From Blastocatellia bacterium (GTDB lineage: Bacteria; Acidobacteriota; Blastocatellia; Pyrinomonadales; Pyrinomonadaceae): a DNA stretch of 5,499 bases. The notes beneath the pieces were generated by a model. The model was not told where the DNA came from. It did not search any database and saw only the letters and a program-made list of their open reading frames with translations. Of this stretch, positions 1-5,499 are shown in pieces. The stretch is taken from positions 1-5,499 of the forward strand of contig PSRF01000405.1 of the NCBI GenBank assembly GCA_003175865.1. Reading direction: 5' to 3'. The first letter of the stretch is position 1. Each line of letters begins with the position of its first letter. The translations under genes were made by a program, and so were the position numbers.

Positions 1-100
1 TTGAAACTCCACACTGCTAAAGCAGGTGGTATCTCTGCGTTTCGCGCTGCCTGTTGTAGCGAGAAGTTGAAGCTCCACGCTGCTGAAGCAGGTGGTGTCC
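1..100 (+). repeat. Hairpin repeat doublet 1 (two tandem REP-like units)
   Basis: Two direct copies of a ~34-nt unit lie at 1-34 and 67-100. Both read TTGAARCTCCAC, then a hairpin, then GGTGGTRTCY. In each, CCAC plus CTGC pairs with GCAG plus GTGG: eight base pairs with one bulged base and a 4-nt loop (TAAA or TGAA). The CCAC boxes are 66 nt apart. The linker ends in TGTAGCGAGAAG, which resembles the linker ends of the two doublets near 3.6-3.8 kb (TGTAGC followed by GAG). The unit may begin a base or two left of the window. It lies beyond the 3' end of the RidA-like gene and encodes nothing obvious. It resembles REP/BIME-type extragenic palindromes in form; the family name is not known to me. 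The rest of this gap (101-202) shows only weak, short inverted repeats. Confidence 0.8.
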
Positions 101-202
101 GGATTCTTTTTCCAGTTTCGGCAGTGAGTGGATACCAATCTCTTTAACTCAGGAAACCAGGACTCAAGTTTAATCAGTCACTTCGCTCCTGTTCTAACTT
201 GA

Positions 203-697
203 TCAGTCCTGCGCAACCGCAATCGCTTCGATTTCGAGCAGGTACTCTTCGCGCACCAGCTGTTTCACAACCACCAACGTACTTGCGGGCGGGTGCTCGG
301 TGTTGACGTAATTATTTCGAATGTCGCGCAGTGCCTGAACGTCAGAAGCATCGGTGACATAGTAATTCAGCTTAACGACATCATTGAACGTTGCTCCAGC
401 CTCTGCCAAACGCGCCTTGAGATTTTCGAATACCTGCTTCGACTGCGCGCGAAAATCACCGGGGGCGACTAGCGCACCTTTCTGATCAACTGCAACTTGT
501 CCGGCGATGTAAAGCGTGCGGCCACCTCGCACCTCAACAACATTTGAATAGCCGACCGGCGAGCGATTTATGAATTTGACTTGAGCTGGTTCCTTCACTG
601 GTTCTTTCTCCTTTTGTTTTTGCGTCCAACCGATTCCAAAAACTATGACACATACGAGCAGAATCAGAATCGCAGACTTTTGTCTGGTGTCGTTCAT
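203..697 (-). CDS. RidA/YjgF-family protein with N-terminal membrane anchor
   Basis: This 164-residue protein starts at ATG 697, which lies 6 nt after AAAGGAG; the TTG two codons upstream abuts that ribosome binding site and is unlikely to be the start. Residues 9-24 are a hydrophobic segment (AILILLVCVIVFGIGW), followed by a Lys/Glu-rich linker (about 26-36), so the domain should sit outside the cytoplasm, tethered or released. Residues ~41-161 form a full RidA fold: LYIAGQV, GDFRAQSKQVFENLKARLAEAG, VVKLNYYVTD, the HPPAST loop and EIEAIAV near the end. Classical RidA is a cytoplasmic ~128-residue trimer that hydrolyses reactive 2-aminoacrylate-type imines using an Arg in PARS. Here that position is Ser139 (PAST), so canonical imine deaminase activity is doubtful. 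The gene follows the HEAT-like gene by 29 nt and is probably co-transcribed. The family call is firm; the substrate is unknown. Confidence 0.9.
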   Translation of the reverse strand: MNDTRQKSAILILLVCVIVFGIGWTQKQKEKEPVKEPAQVKFINRSPVGYSNVVEVRGGRTLYIAGQVAVDQKGALVAPGDFRAQSKQVFENLKARLAEAGATFNDVVKLNYYVTDASDVQALRDIRNNYVNTEHPPASTLVVVKQLVREEYLLEIEAIAVAQD

Positions 698-703
698 ATT
701 CAA

Positions 704-710
704 CTCCTTT
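704..710 (-). promoter_or_regulatory. Ribosome binding site of the RidA-like gene
   Basis: AAAGGAG on the minus strand ends 6 nt before ATG 697 and directly touches TTG 703. This spacing selects the ATG. The site lies in the short gap after the stop codon of the HEAT-like gene. Confidence 0.8.
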
Positions 711-726
711 ATAAGTAGGGGAACTA

Positions 727-2931
727 CTACGGTCCGACTATCGTGAACCCATGCTGGGTCAAGAAGTCGCGAATTTCAGCTACCGTTGATTCATTGTTAG
801 ACGATCCGCCAGTTGGAACAGAAAACATGAAGTTCGATCCCCTCGGAAACTGTACGAGCTTATTTTTGAGGTCATCTAAAGAGTGAAGTTCGTACTGGGC
901 GACGTCTGCGTGGAACTGATTGAAAGAGAAATTCAGCGAAATAGTGAATGCCGGCTTCTCCCATTGCGCCAGATCAGTCTCAACATACGCCCTGACCTGC
1001 CGAACATCTGACATTCCAGTCAGTCGGTCCAATTTCGATTTATCGGAAAACCAGGACCGACCAGTCGCAATCGCTTGAACAAGCGTTTGTCCTAAACCGA
1101 GTTGATATCTTCGCTCATCGCTCCGATCTCCAAGGGTGAGGTCCAATTCTGACTCATGACCAACCCACCGCTGACTCCAAGTTTCAAAGCGACGCCATAG
1201 GGCGCTCTCCGCCGCTTGCGAACCGAACTGGCCCAACATGGTTGCCGCAGTCATTGCCACTTCTGGATCCGAATCATCGAGACTGCGAATTCCAATGTCT
1301 TCAAGAACAGGGTCGTAGTGTATTTGCGAAACGATCTGAAATAGTTCGTGGTTGCAGGCAGTAAAGTTTTGACCGCGTGCGGCAATGGCTCGTTCAATTC
1401 GCGGCCGAGCAACATCGGGGTTTACGCGAAGAACATAAGCCAGCAGTGGGTTTTGAATTGAACATGCCCACTTACCAATCTTCGGATCAAGCCTGTCTGT
1501 TACCTGTGACAGGATTGCGTCGGTGGCATAACGTGCGATCAAAGATGCCAGATTTGATGAACCGTCCAAGTCAGAACCTGAAGCAAGGTGTTCCGCCAGG
1601 ACGGTGTCCACTGCCGGCCAGGTTTTGTCAGGGAGCATGCCAAGCACACGAGCGTCGAAACGCGGACGCGGCCGTGATATCTCGGCGATTATCGCGGGCC
1701 TTGCACCGACTGGATCCAACTCATACCAACGCCGCAGTGCATTTCCACTAAGCCGAAGTGTGTCGTAAGCATTAGACTCGCGCATCTCAGGAAAGTCACG
1801 ATAGCGCTGAGCATACTTGCGCAACAGTGGAAGCATCGCTGGACCGGCGATCTTGCTCCAGCGATCATCCAGTAGCATGTTTTGTTCATTTAACGGCAGT
1901 TGGTCGAATAAGGAAACTAATTGCTTAACCAATGCATCCGTGATGCGCTGCGGCGATGTGTCATCATTCCAAGCCTCGTTTACCGCCGTGCTTAGACTTA
2001 TAGACAGAGCCTTTCCTCTCTTCGCCGGCAAAGCATTTATTAAACTTTCAAGCGCCAGGTGCTGTTCCTCACGCCAATTTGCGTTTACTTCACCAGCCTC
2101 TGCACTCACCATTCGAAACGTATATAGGAAAGTGCCATCGATCGCATGATCGGGATCAGCAAGTTCTTTGGCGAGAGTTGTTCTTGCAACATCGCGTTGT
2201 GGTGATGCGATTAAGCCAAGACTACAAACATATTTCAGGGTGTCGTCTGGATCGCCAGTCAGGCGTTTTGCTAACTCTCGCGTCGAATCGACAGTGCCAA
2301 GAAAACGGAGCGTCTCGATTGCCTCGCGCTTCGCTGCAAAATAACGTTCACGATCCGGTATTGGCCTCGGTTCTGGTGCATTCAAAGCCGCGACAGCCTT
2401 ATTGAACACTTCCTTTTGCCACTCAGCAGTGGCCTCAATGATCTTCAACTTGATTTCGTTTGATTGAACTTTGATGTCCGAGGTTCCACCAGACTTTGCC
2501 GGATCGCGAACTCCTACACGATCGCTAAAAACCACTAATCGAAACTCGCCCGCCTGAGTGAAGCGCACCCATTCGTTGAGATTGAGCTTTATTGTCCAAT
2601 GCTCTGGGGTAAGAAATTGAAAGTTTGTGAGTCCGCCCATTCCCCATTTGGAACTCGGCAACGGATCAACAAAGCCATCGGCTGGAGAGAGATTGAACTT
2701 TTCATAATTCATACGACCACTGCGATCGTATTGGGCCATGTTGATTTGATAGCGATCCTTCAGCTTACTACTGAAGGCGAGTTGTAACGGGATCGTTTCT
2801 CCGATGCGAAACTCTGTTTGGTTTCCTAAAACAGAAACTTCGAGACGGACATCTGGATCAACTCCGTCTGTCTGCGATCGTGCAACCGCAGCAGACAGAG
2901 CTATCAGAAATAAGATTGCGATTCGTCTCAT
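727..2931 (-). CDS. Exported protein: Ig-like N-terminal region, HEAT-like helical body
   Basis: This 734-residue protein begins with a Sec signal peptide: MRR, a hydrophobic core at ~4-16, and probable cleavage around AVA-RS at 16-19. There is no lipobox Cys. Residues ~25-165 are beta-rich, with an FRIGETIPLQLAF strand pair and a later GEFRLVVFSDR strand, suggesting an Ig-like domain. Residues ~170-620 are alpha-helical with HEAT-like repeats, clearest at ~200-262 (ETLRFLGTVDSTRELAKRL, then DPDDTLKYVCSLGLI) and ~540-585 (DDSDPEVAMTAATMLGQFG). Residues ~665-734 form a small alpha/beta tail with LDDLKNKLVQFPRGSNFMF and a helix ending in HGFTIVGP. No catalytic motif is visible, so a periplasmic or surface scaffold is likely. 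The start is ATG 2931 because the signal peptide begins there, although no good Shine-Dalgarno precedes it. It is probably the first gene of an operon with the RidA-like gene. I do not recognise a named family. Confidence 0.88.
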   Translation of the reverse strand: MRRIAILFLIALSAAVARSQTDGVDPDVRLEVSVLGNQTEFRIGETIPLQLAFSSKLKDRYQINMAQYDRSGRMNYEKFNLSPADGFVDPLPSSKWGMGGLTNFQFLTPEHWTIKLNLNEWVRFTQAGEFRLVVFSDRVGVRDPAKSGGTSDIKVQSNEIKLKIIEATAEWQKEVFNKAVAALNAPEPRPIPDRERYFAAKREAIETLRFLGTVDSTRELAKRLTGDPDDTLKYVCSLGLIASPQRDVARTTLAKELADPDHAIDGTFLYTFRMVSAEAGEVNANWREEQHLALESLINALPAKRGKALSISLSTAVNEAWNDDTSPQRITDALVKQLVSLFDQLPLNEQNMLLDDRWSKIAGPAMLPLLRKYAQRYRDFPEMRESNAYDTLRLSGNALRRWYELDPVGARPAIIAEISRPRPRFDARVLGMLPDKTWPAVDTVLAEHLASGSDLDGSSNLASLIARYATDAILSQVTDRLDPKIGKWACSIQNPLLAYVLRVNPDVARPRIERAIAARGQNFTACNHELFQIVSQIHYDPVLEDIGIRSLDDSDPEVAMTAATMLGQFGSQAAESALWRRFETWSQRWVGHESELDLTLGDRSDERRYQLGLGQTLVQAIATGRSWFSDKSKLDRLTGMSDVRQVRAYVETDLAQWEKPAFTISLNFSFNQFHADVAQYELHSLDDLKNKLVQFPRGSNFMFSVPTGGSSNNESTVAEIRDFLTQHGFTIVGP

Positions 2932-3068
2932 GGAATATCTAAGGCATGGCGGAGAATCTCGTTCCAGTTTAGAAGGCTCTTATTAAACTAATCAAACCGG
3001 ATGACATTTAATTAAGAGTTAACAGTGATTGTTGGAAGTTCGGCATCTACCGATCAAGGAGGAAGTTC
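2932..3068. promoter_or_regulatory. Divergent intergenic region with AT-rich dyad
   Basis: This 137-bp gap lies between two divergent genes, so promoters for both the HEAT/RidA operon and mgsA should lie here. An imperfect inverted repeat is visible: CTCTTATTAA at 2977-2986 and TTAATTAAGAG at 3008-3018. The arms match except for a one- versus two-base interruption, and 21 nt separate them. It sits in the AT-richest part of the gap and could be an operator or just promoter AT-richness. I could not pick a convincing -35/-10 pair by eye. That promoters are present follows from gene layout; that the dyad functions is inference. Confidence 0.4.
3056..3062 (+). promoter_or_regulatory. Ribosome binding site of mgsA
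   Basis: AAGGAGG lies 6 nt before ATG 3069. This is a near-perfect Shine-Dalgarno sequence and fixes the mgsA start. Confidence 0.88.
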
Positions 3069-3515
3069 ATGAAACCGGAGAAACGCATAGCGCTTGTCGC
3101 ACACGATAACAAAAAGAAGGACCTGCTCGAGTGGGTTCGCTACAACCGCGTGTTACTCGCTGAACACCAACTATTCGCTACCGGAACGACCGGTATGTTG
3201 ATCGAAGAAGAACTTGGAATTCCAGTAGTGAAACTCCAAAGTGGTCCACTTGGTGGCGATCAACAAATAGGAGCCAAGATCTCAGAAGGGCTCATCGATT
3301 TTCTGATCTTCTTTTGGGATCCACTTGAACCACATCCGCACGATCCGGACGTCAAAGCGTTGCTACGGATTAGCGTCGTCTGGAACACTCCTGTTGCGTG
3401 CAATCGATCATCGGCAGATTTCATGATCTCTTCACCGTTGATGTCTCAACAGTACGAGCCAAAGTTGCCCGATTATGAAGCTTACCTGGATCGTCTCGAA
3501 CAGACCGTCAGCTGA
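3069..3515 (+). CDS. mgsA: Methylglyoxal synthase
   Basis: This 148-residue cytoplasmic enzyme matches the usual ~150 residues of the family. It converts dihydroxyacetone phosphate to methylglyoxal and phosphate, a bypass of lower glycolysis used when sugar phosphates accumulate or phosphate is scarce. All family signatures are present: VAHD with His12 and Asp13, Lys16 for phosphate contact, the TGTTG phosphate loop at 38-42, SGPLGGDQQ at 58-66 with catalytic Asp64 (Asp71 in E. coli), FFWDPL with Asp84, and PHDPD at 90-94 with His91 and Asp94 (His98 and Asp101 in E. coli). VKALLR and a C-terminal [10 protein letters not shown] with Arg142 complete the domain. The E. coli enzyme is allosterically inhibited by phosphate, and the binding residues appear conserved here. 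It stands alone on the plus strand, divergent from the HEAT-like gene and convergent with an aldo/keto reductase. The start is set by a strong ribosome binding site. Confidence 0.97.
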   Translation: MKPEKRIALVAHDNKKKDLLEWVRYNRVLLAEHQLFATGTTGMLIEEELGIPVVKLQSGPLGGDQQIGAKISEGLIDFLIFFWDPLEPHPHDPDVKALLRISVVWNTPVACNRSSADFMISSPLMSQQYEPKLPDYEAYLDRLEQTVS

Positions 3516-3587
3516 TCGGGTGAGTCCATGCGGAAGGTTTAGCTGCGTTTTGAGAAACACCAACTGCAGAACCTAAGAAGAAAATCA

Positions 3588-3690
3588 GGATACCAACGGC
3601 TTGTCCGGTGGTGGCTCATGCTCATCGCTACAGAAAATTGGGCCGACATCTATTTCGATGCCACCACCCTGCGTGGTGGAGTGTCACGTT
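3588..3690 (-). repeat. Hairpin repeat doublet 2 (inverted orientation)
   Basis: On the minus strand this holds a proximal unit (3690-3657: AACGTGACACTCCAC, hairpin, GTGGCATC) and a distal unit (3621-3588: GCATGAGCCACCACC, hairpin, TTGGTATCC). The proximal stem is CCACCAC/GTGGTGG with loop GCAGG. The distal stem has seven paired positions with one mismatch. The CCAC boxes are 68 nt apart. The linker contains CTGTAGCGATGA, like the linkers of the other doublets. No coding capacity is credible here, although open frames run through it by chance. Confidence 0.85.
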
Positions 3691-3718
3691 ATCGGCGATC
3701 CGCCCGTGTGGAGAAGGC

Positions 3719-3820
3719 AACGTGAAACTCCACGGGGCAAGCCCGTGGCATCTCAATCTTTTTGTCGCCGGTTTGTGTAGCAGCGAGCATGAGCCACCAC
3801 CAGACAAGCCGGTGGTATCC
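3719..3820 (+). repeat. Hairpin repeat doublet 3 (direct orientation)
   Basis: The proximal unit at 3719-3752 has the same outer sequence as the proximal unit of doublet 2 (AACGTGA.ACTCCAC and GTGGCATC) but a different perfect stem, CCACGGG/CCCGTGG, with loop GCAAG. The distal unit at 3787-3820 matches the distal unit of doublet 2 at 32 of 34 bases. The CCAC boxes are 67 nt apart and the linker carries TGTAGCAGCGAG. It lies upstream of the 3' end of the aldo/keto reductase gene in plus coordinates, within the convergent gap after mgsA. Confidence 0.85.
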
Positions 3821-3839
3821 TTTTTACACTTAGTACTGC

Positions 3840-3867
3840 GAGCTGGTATGACCGCAGCTCTTTTATT
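3840..3867 (+). terminator. Possible short hairpin terminator
   Basis: GAGCTG (3840-3845) and CAGCTC (3855-3860) can form a 6-bp stem with a 9-nt loop, followed on the plus strand by TTTTATT. It overlaps the last codons and stop of the minus-strand aldo/keto reductase and could stop plus-strand transcripts coming from mgsA ~325 nt upstream. On the minus strand the hairpin directly follows the reductase stop codon but lacks a T tract. The stem is short and the call is weak. Confidence 0.28.
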
Positions 3868-4996
3868 CGCTAGCCGCCGCCGCTTTAACTCCAAACACTT
3901 CCCTCGAAGGAGCTTCGTAGACGCGACTGGGTGCCCACGGTTCCAAGCCAGTACCACCACTGATCCATCCTTGAAATGGTGGCGTGTAAAAACCGTAAGG
4001 ATGCAACGGTTCAATCGCGCTCACTTCATCCAGTCGCTTTCGTAACTCCGCCGGTATTTCGAATTCTGCATAACGAAGGTTGTCCTCCAGCTGCGATACT
4101 TTCGAAGCGCCAATGATTGTTGACGTCACACCAGGCTGAGTCGAAACCCAATTCAAAGCGACTTGGGATGGCGGCCGTTCGAGTTGATTCGCGACATCCA
4201 CCAATACTTTGAGGATTTCCCAATTGCGATTCGTGAATCGGTGAAAAATTGGATTGCCCGCTTCCTTTGTAATTTCTAACCGACCTTGTCCTTCACCAGT
4301 CTCTCCGCGTTGTTTGTACTTACCAGTAAGAAACCCTCCAGCAAGAGGACTCCACGGAGTAATACCAAGGCCAAGCTCTTGCGCCGCGGGCACGTATTCA
4401 CGTTCGATATTTCTCTCGACGAGTGAGTACTCAAGCTGAAGTGCAATTAGACCATCCTTGCCATCCTTCTCCGCGATCGTTTTTGCGCGCGCAACGTACC
4501 ACGCCGGTGTATCCGAGAAACCATAGTGACGAATCTTCCCCGCATGTACCAAATCATTAAGAGTTGAAACTACTTCCTCAACAGGCGTGACTGTGTCCCA
4601 CGCGTGCTGCCAGTAGAGATCGATATAGTCTGTCTTGAGTCGTCTCAATGAATCTTCAATCGAACGATAGATGTTCTTACGACCGTTACCGCCACCGTTT
4701 GGATTTCCAGGCTCAGGGTTGAACGTGAACTTTGTGGCTAACACTAGACGATCTCTTACGCCGGTATCGGCGATGAACTTTCCCAGCAACTCCTCACTGT
4801 GACCTTCTGTATAAACATTGGCTGTATCAATGAAATTGCCACCAGCATCGATGTACTTATCAAACACTTGTTGCGCGACGCTCTCTTCCGAGCCCCAGCC
4901 CCACTCAGTGCCGAATGTCATCGTGCCGAGACATAGAGGACTCACTCGCAGTCCGGATCGACCCAACGTCACATACGAATCTAAACTCTTGGTCAT
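3863..4996 (-). CDS. Aldo/keto reductase
   Basis: This 377-residue cytoplasmic NAD(P)H-dependent oxidoreductase has a TIM-barrel fold and reduces aldehydes or ketones to alcohols. The catalytic tetrad is complete: Asp57 (FIDTAN), Tyr62 (NVYTEGHSEELLG), Lys89 (LVLATKF) and His131 (DLYWQHAWD). The N-terminal GRSGLRVSPLCLGTMTFG motif and the C-terminal cofactor loop IIGASKVSQLEDNL (~294-307) are typical of bacterial aryl-alcohol dehydrogenase-like members. The tail (~333-377) continues past the usual barrel end with PYGFYTPPFQGWISGG and an Ala-rich terminus. The chosen start is ATG 4996: it directly precedes the conserved domain and has AAGGA 9 nt upstream. A TTG at 5038 would overlap the preceding gene and add 14 atypical residues. 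It lies 32 nt after the efflux channel gene, probably on one transcript. The substrate cannot be read from sequence; methylglyoxal is one possibility given mgsA nearby. Confidence 0.93.
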   Translation of the reverse strand: MTKSLDSYVTLGRSGLRVSPLCLGTMTFGTEWGWGSEESVAQQVFDKYIDAGGNFIDTANVYTEGHSEELLGKFIADTGVRDRLVLATKFTFNPEPGNPNGGGNGRKNIYRSIEDSLRRLKTDYIDLYWQHAWDTVTPVEEVVSTLNDLVHAGKIRHYGFSDTPAWYVARAKTIAEKDGKDGLIALQLEYSLVERNIEREYVPAAQELGLGITPWSPLAGGFLTGKYKQRGETGEGQGRLEITKEAGNPIFHRFTNRNWEILKVLVDVANQLERPPSQVALNWVSTQPGVTSTIIGASKVSQLEDNLRYAEFEIPAELRKRLDEVSAIEPLHPYGFYTPPFQGWISGGTGLEPWAPSRVYEAPSREVFGVKAAAASE

Positions 4997-5005
4997 TCTT
5001 TCGTT

Positions 5006-5010
5006 TCCTT
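5006..5010 (-). promoter_or_regulatory. Ribosome binding site of the aldo/keto reductase gene
   Basis: AAGGA, inside the purine-rich run CAGGAAAGGAAACGAAAGA on the minus strand, lies 9 nt before ATG 4996. It supports that ATG over the upstream TTG. Confidence 0.6.
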
Positions 5011-5028
5011 TCCTGATTAATGCTCGAG

Positions 5029-5499
5029 TTACTGCCAACCGCCTCCCAGAGCTTTGTAGAGTTGGACAATCGACAACAGTTCATTGCGTTTTGCTTGCGC
5101 GAGATCTAGTTCAGAATCAAACAGGTCACGGTCAGCATCAAGCGCATTGAGTAATGAGTCGATCCCACCCTCGTATCTGAGATAAGCAATGCGAGCTCGC
5201 GCTCTCAGGGTGTCAACTAACAATTCCTGCTGTGCGCGAACCTCCTTAACTTTGCGATATTCAACCAAAGCGTCCGAAACTTCTCGAAATGCGTTTTGAA
5301 TTGTTTGTTGATACTGGACGAGAGCGACTTCCCGATTTGCTTTTGCGAGTTTCACGTCGGATTTGAGCCGGCCCGCGGTGAATACGGGCTGACTGATCTG
5401 AGGCGCAAAGCTCCACGCACGACTCGGTCCACTGAACAAATTCGACAGCTGGTCACTTTGAAATCCAAGCAGACCAGTCAAGCTAATGCGCGGGAAGTA
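5029..5499 (-). CDS. RND efflux outer-membrane channel (TolC/NodT type), 3' part
   Basis: The reading frame is open to the right edge, so this is the C-terminal 156 residues of a protein usually about 450-500 residues long; the 5' part lies outside the window. OprM/NodT-type proteins form trimeric outer-membrane channels with a periplasmic alpha-helical tunnel and pair with an RND pump and a membrane-fusion protein. Signatures: FPRISLTG at 2-9 from the edge, APQISQPVFTAGRL at 32-45, then a long helical stretch with QTIQNAFREVSDAL, and the family-typical end YLRYEGGIDSLLNALDAD through LDLAQAKRNELLSIVQLYKALGGGW. A TTG at 5481 is internal and not the start. It ends in TAA, 32 nt before the reductase gene. 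The pump and adaptor genes would be expected to the right. Confidence 0.94.
   Translation of the reverse strand, partial: YFPRISLTGLLGFQSDQLSNLFSGPSRAWSFAPQISQPVFTAGRLKSDVKLAKANREVALVQYQQTIQNAFREVSDALVEYRKVKEVRAQQELLVDTLRARARIAYLRYEGGIDSLLNALDADRDLFDSELDLAQAKRNELLSIVQLYKALGGGWQ

Larger units (their letters stand above)
3588..3820. repeat. Composite head-to-head repeat element, 233 bp
   Basis: Doublets 2 and 3 face each other around a 28-nt centre (3691-3718), so the element is bounded by 34-nt inverted ends with two mismatches: 3588-3621 starts GGATACCAACGG and 3787-3820 ends CGGTGGTATCC. It occupies most of the 347-bp gene-free gap 3516-3862. No direct target duplication is visible at its borders (AAAATCA left, TTTTTAC right). 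It could be a BIME-like palindrome cluster, a MITE, or two independent insertions. The left part of the gap (3516-3587) has only a weak bulged hairpin (3535-3574) without a T tract. Confidence 0.7.

Noticed and set aside
1..100. CRISPR array interpretation of the repeated units
   Set aside because: Only two units occur, the units are diverged from each other, the linkers in different doublets are related rather than unique, and no cas gene is present.
130..137. GGATACCA resembling the outer end of the repeat unit at 3588, as a seventh repeat copy
   Set aside because: Only 8 bases match and no hairpin or CCAC/GTGG boxes follow; this is expected by chance.
164..202. Inverted repeat TCAAGTT/AACTTGA just after the RidA-like stop, as a terminator
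   Set aside because: The stem is only 7 AT-rich base pairs with a 25-nt loop and no T tract follows on the minus strand.
1377..2986. Several plus-strand open frames, and one minus-strand frame, inside the HEAT-like gene
   Set aside because: They are overlaps of a long gene with a signal peptide and coherent repeat pattern; none has a recognisable product.
3535..3574. Bulged hairpin after mgsA (AGGTT plus CTGC pairing with GCAG plus AACCT) as the mgsA terminator
   Set aside because: The stem is interrupted by a 3-nt bulge, the loop is long (19 nt) and an A-rich rather than T-rich stretch follows.
3608..4045. Open reading frames on both strands through the repeat element (plus 3608-4045, minus 3628-4014)
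   Set aside because: They run through hairpin repeats and antisense or out of frame over the end of the aldo/keto reductase gene, have no ribosome binding site worth noting, and encode Arg/His/Cys-rich sequence with no domain.
4254..5150. Plus-strand open frames opposite the reductase and efflux genes
   Set aside because: They lie antisense to two confidently identified genes and show no domain.

Overview
The window reads like a chromosomal segment of a Gram-negative bacterium: it carries the end of a TolC/NodT-type outer-membrane efflux gene, a Sec-exported repeat protein and clear AGGAG-type ribosome binding sites, with mid-range GC by eye. The large exported HEAT-like protein, the loose gene packing and the short palindromic repeats between genes recall soil Acidobacteriota such as Blastocatellia. 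That placement is an impression, not a demonstrated result.

Layout from left to right. Bases 1-202 hold no gene; they contain a tandem pair of hairpin-forming repeat units (1-100). A probable two-gene minus-strand operon follows: an exported ~80 kDa protein with an Ig-like N-terminal region and a helical HEAT-like body (727-2931), then, 29 nt downstream, a membrane-anchored RidA/YjgF-family protein (203-697). A 137-bp divergent intergenic region with an AT-rich imperfect dyad separates this operon from mgsA, methylglyoxal synthase, on the plus strand (3069-3515). The next 347 bp (3516-3862) have no gene but carry a 233-bp composite of two more repeat doublets arranged head to head. From there to the right edge, genes lie on the minus strand: an aldo/keto reductase (3863-4996), preceded by the 3' end of an RND-type outer-membrane efflux channel gene (5029-5499, cut by the window edge). 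These two are probably co-transcribed.

Functionally, MgsA makes methylglyoxal from dihydroxyacetone phosphate, and some aldo/keto reductases detoxify methylglyoxal. The convergent mgsA/AKR arrangement is suggestive but unproven. The least ordinary content is the repeat family. Six copies of a ~34-nt hairpin unit occur as three doublets with near-constant 66-68 nt spacing, and two of the hairpins show compensatory changes at three stem positions. No transposase, RAYT, CRISPR array, tRNA or rRNA was seen.
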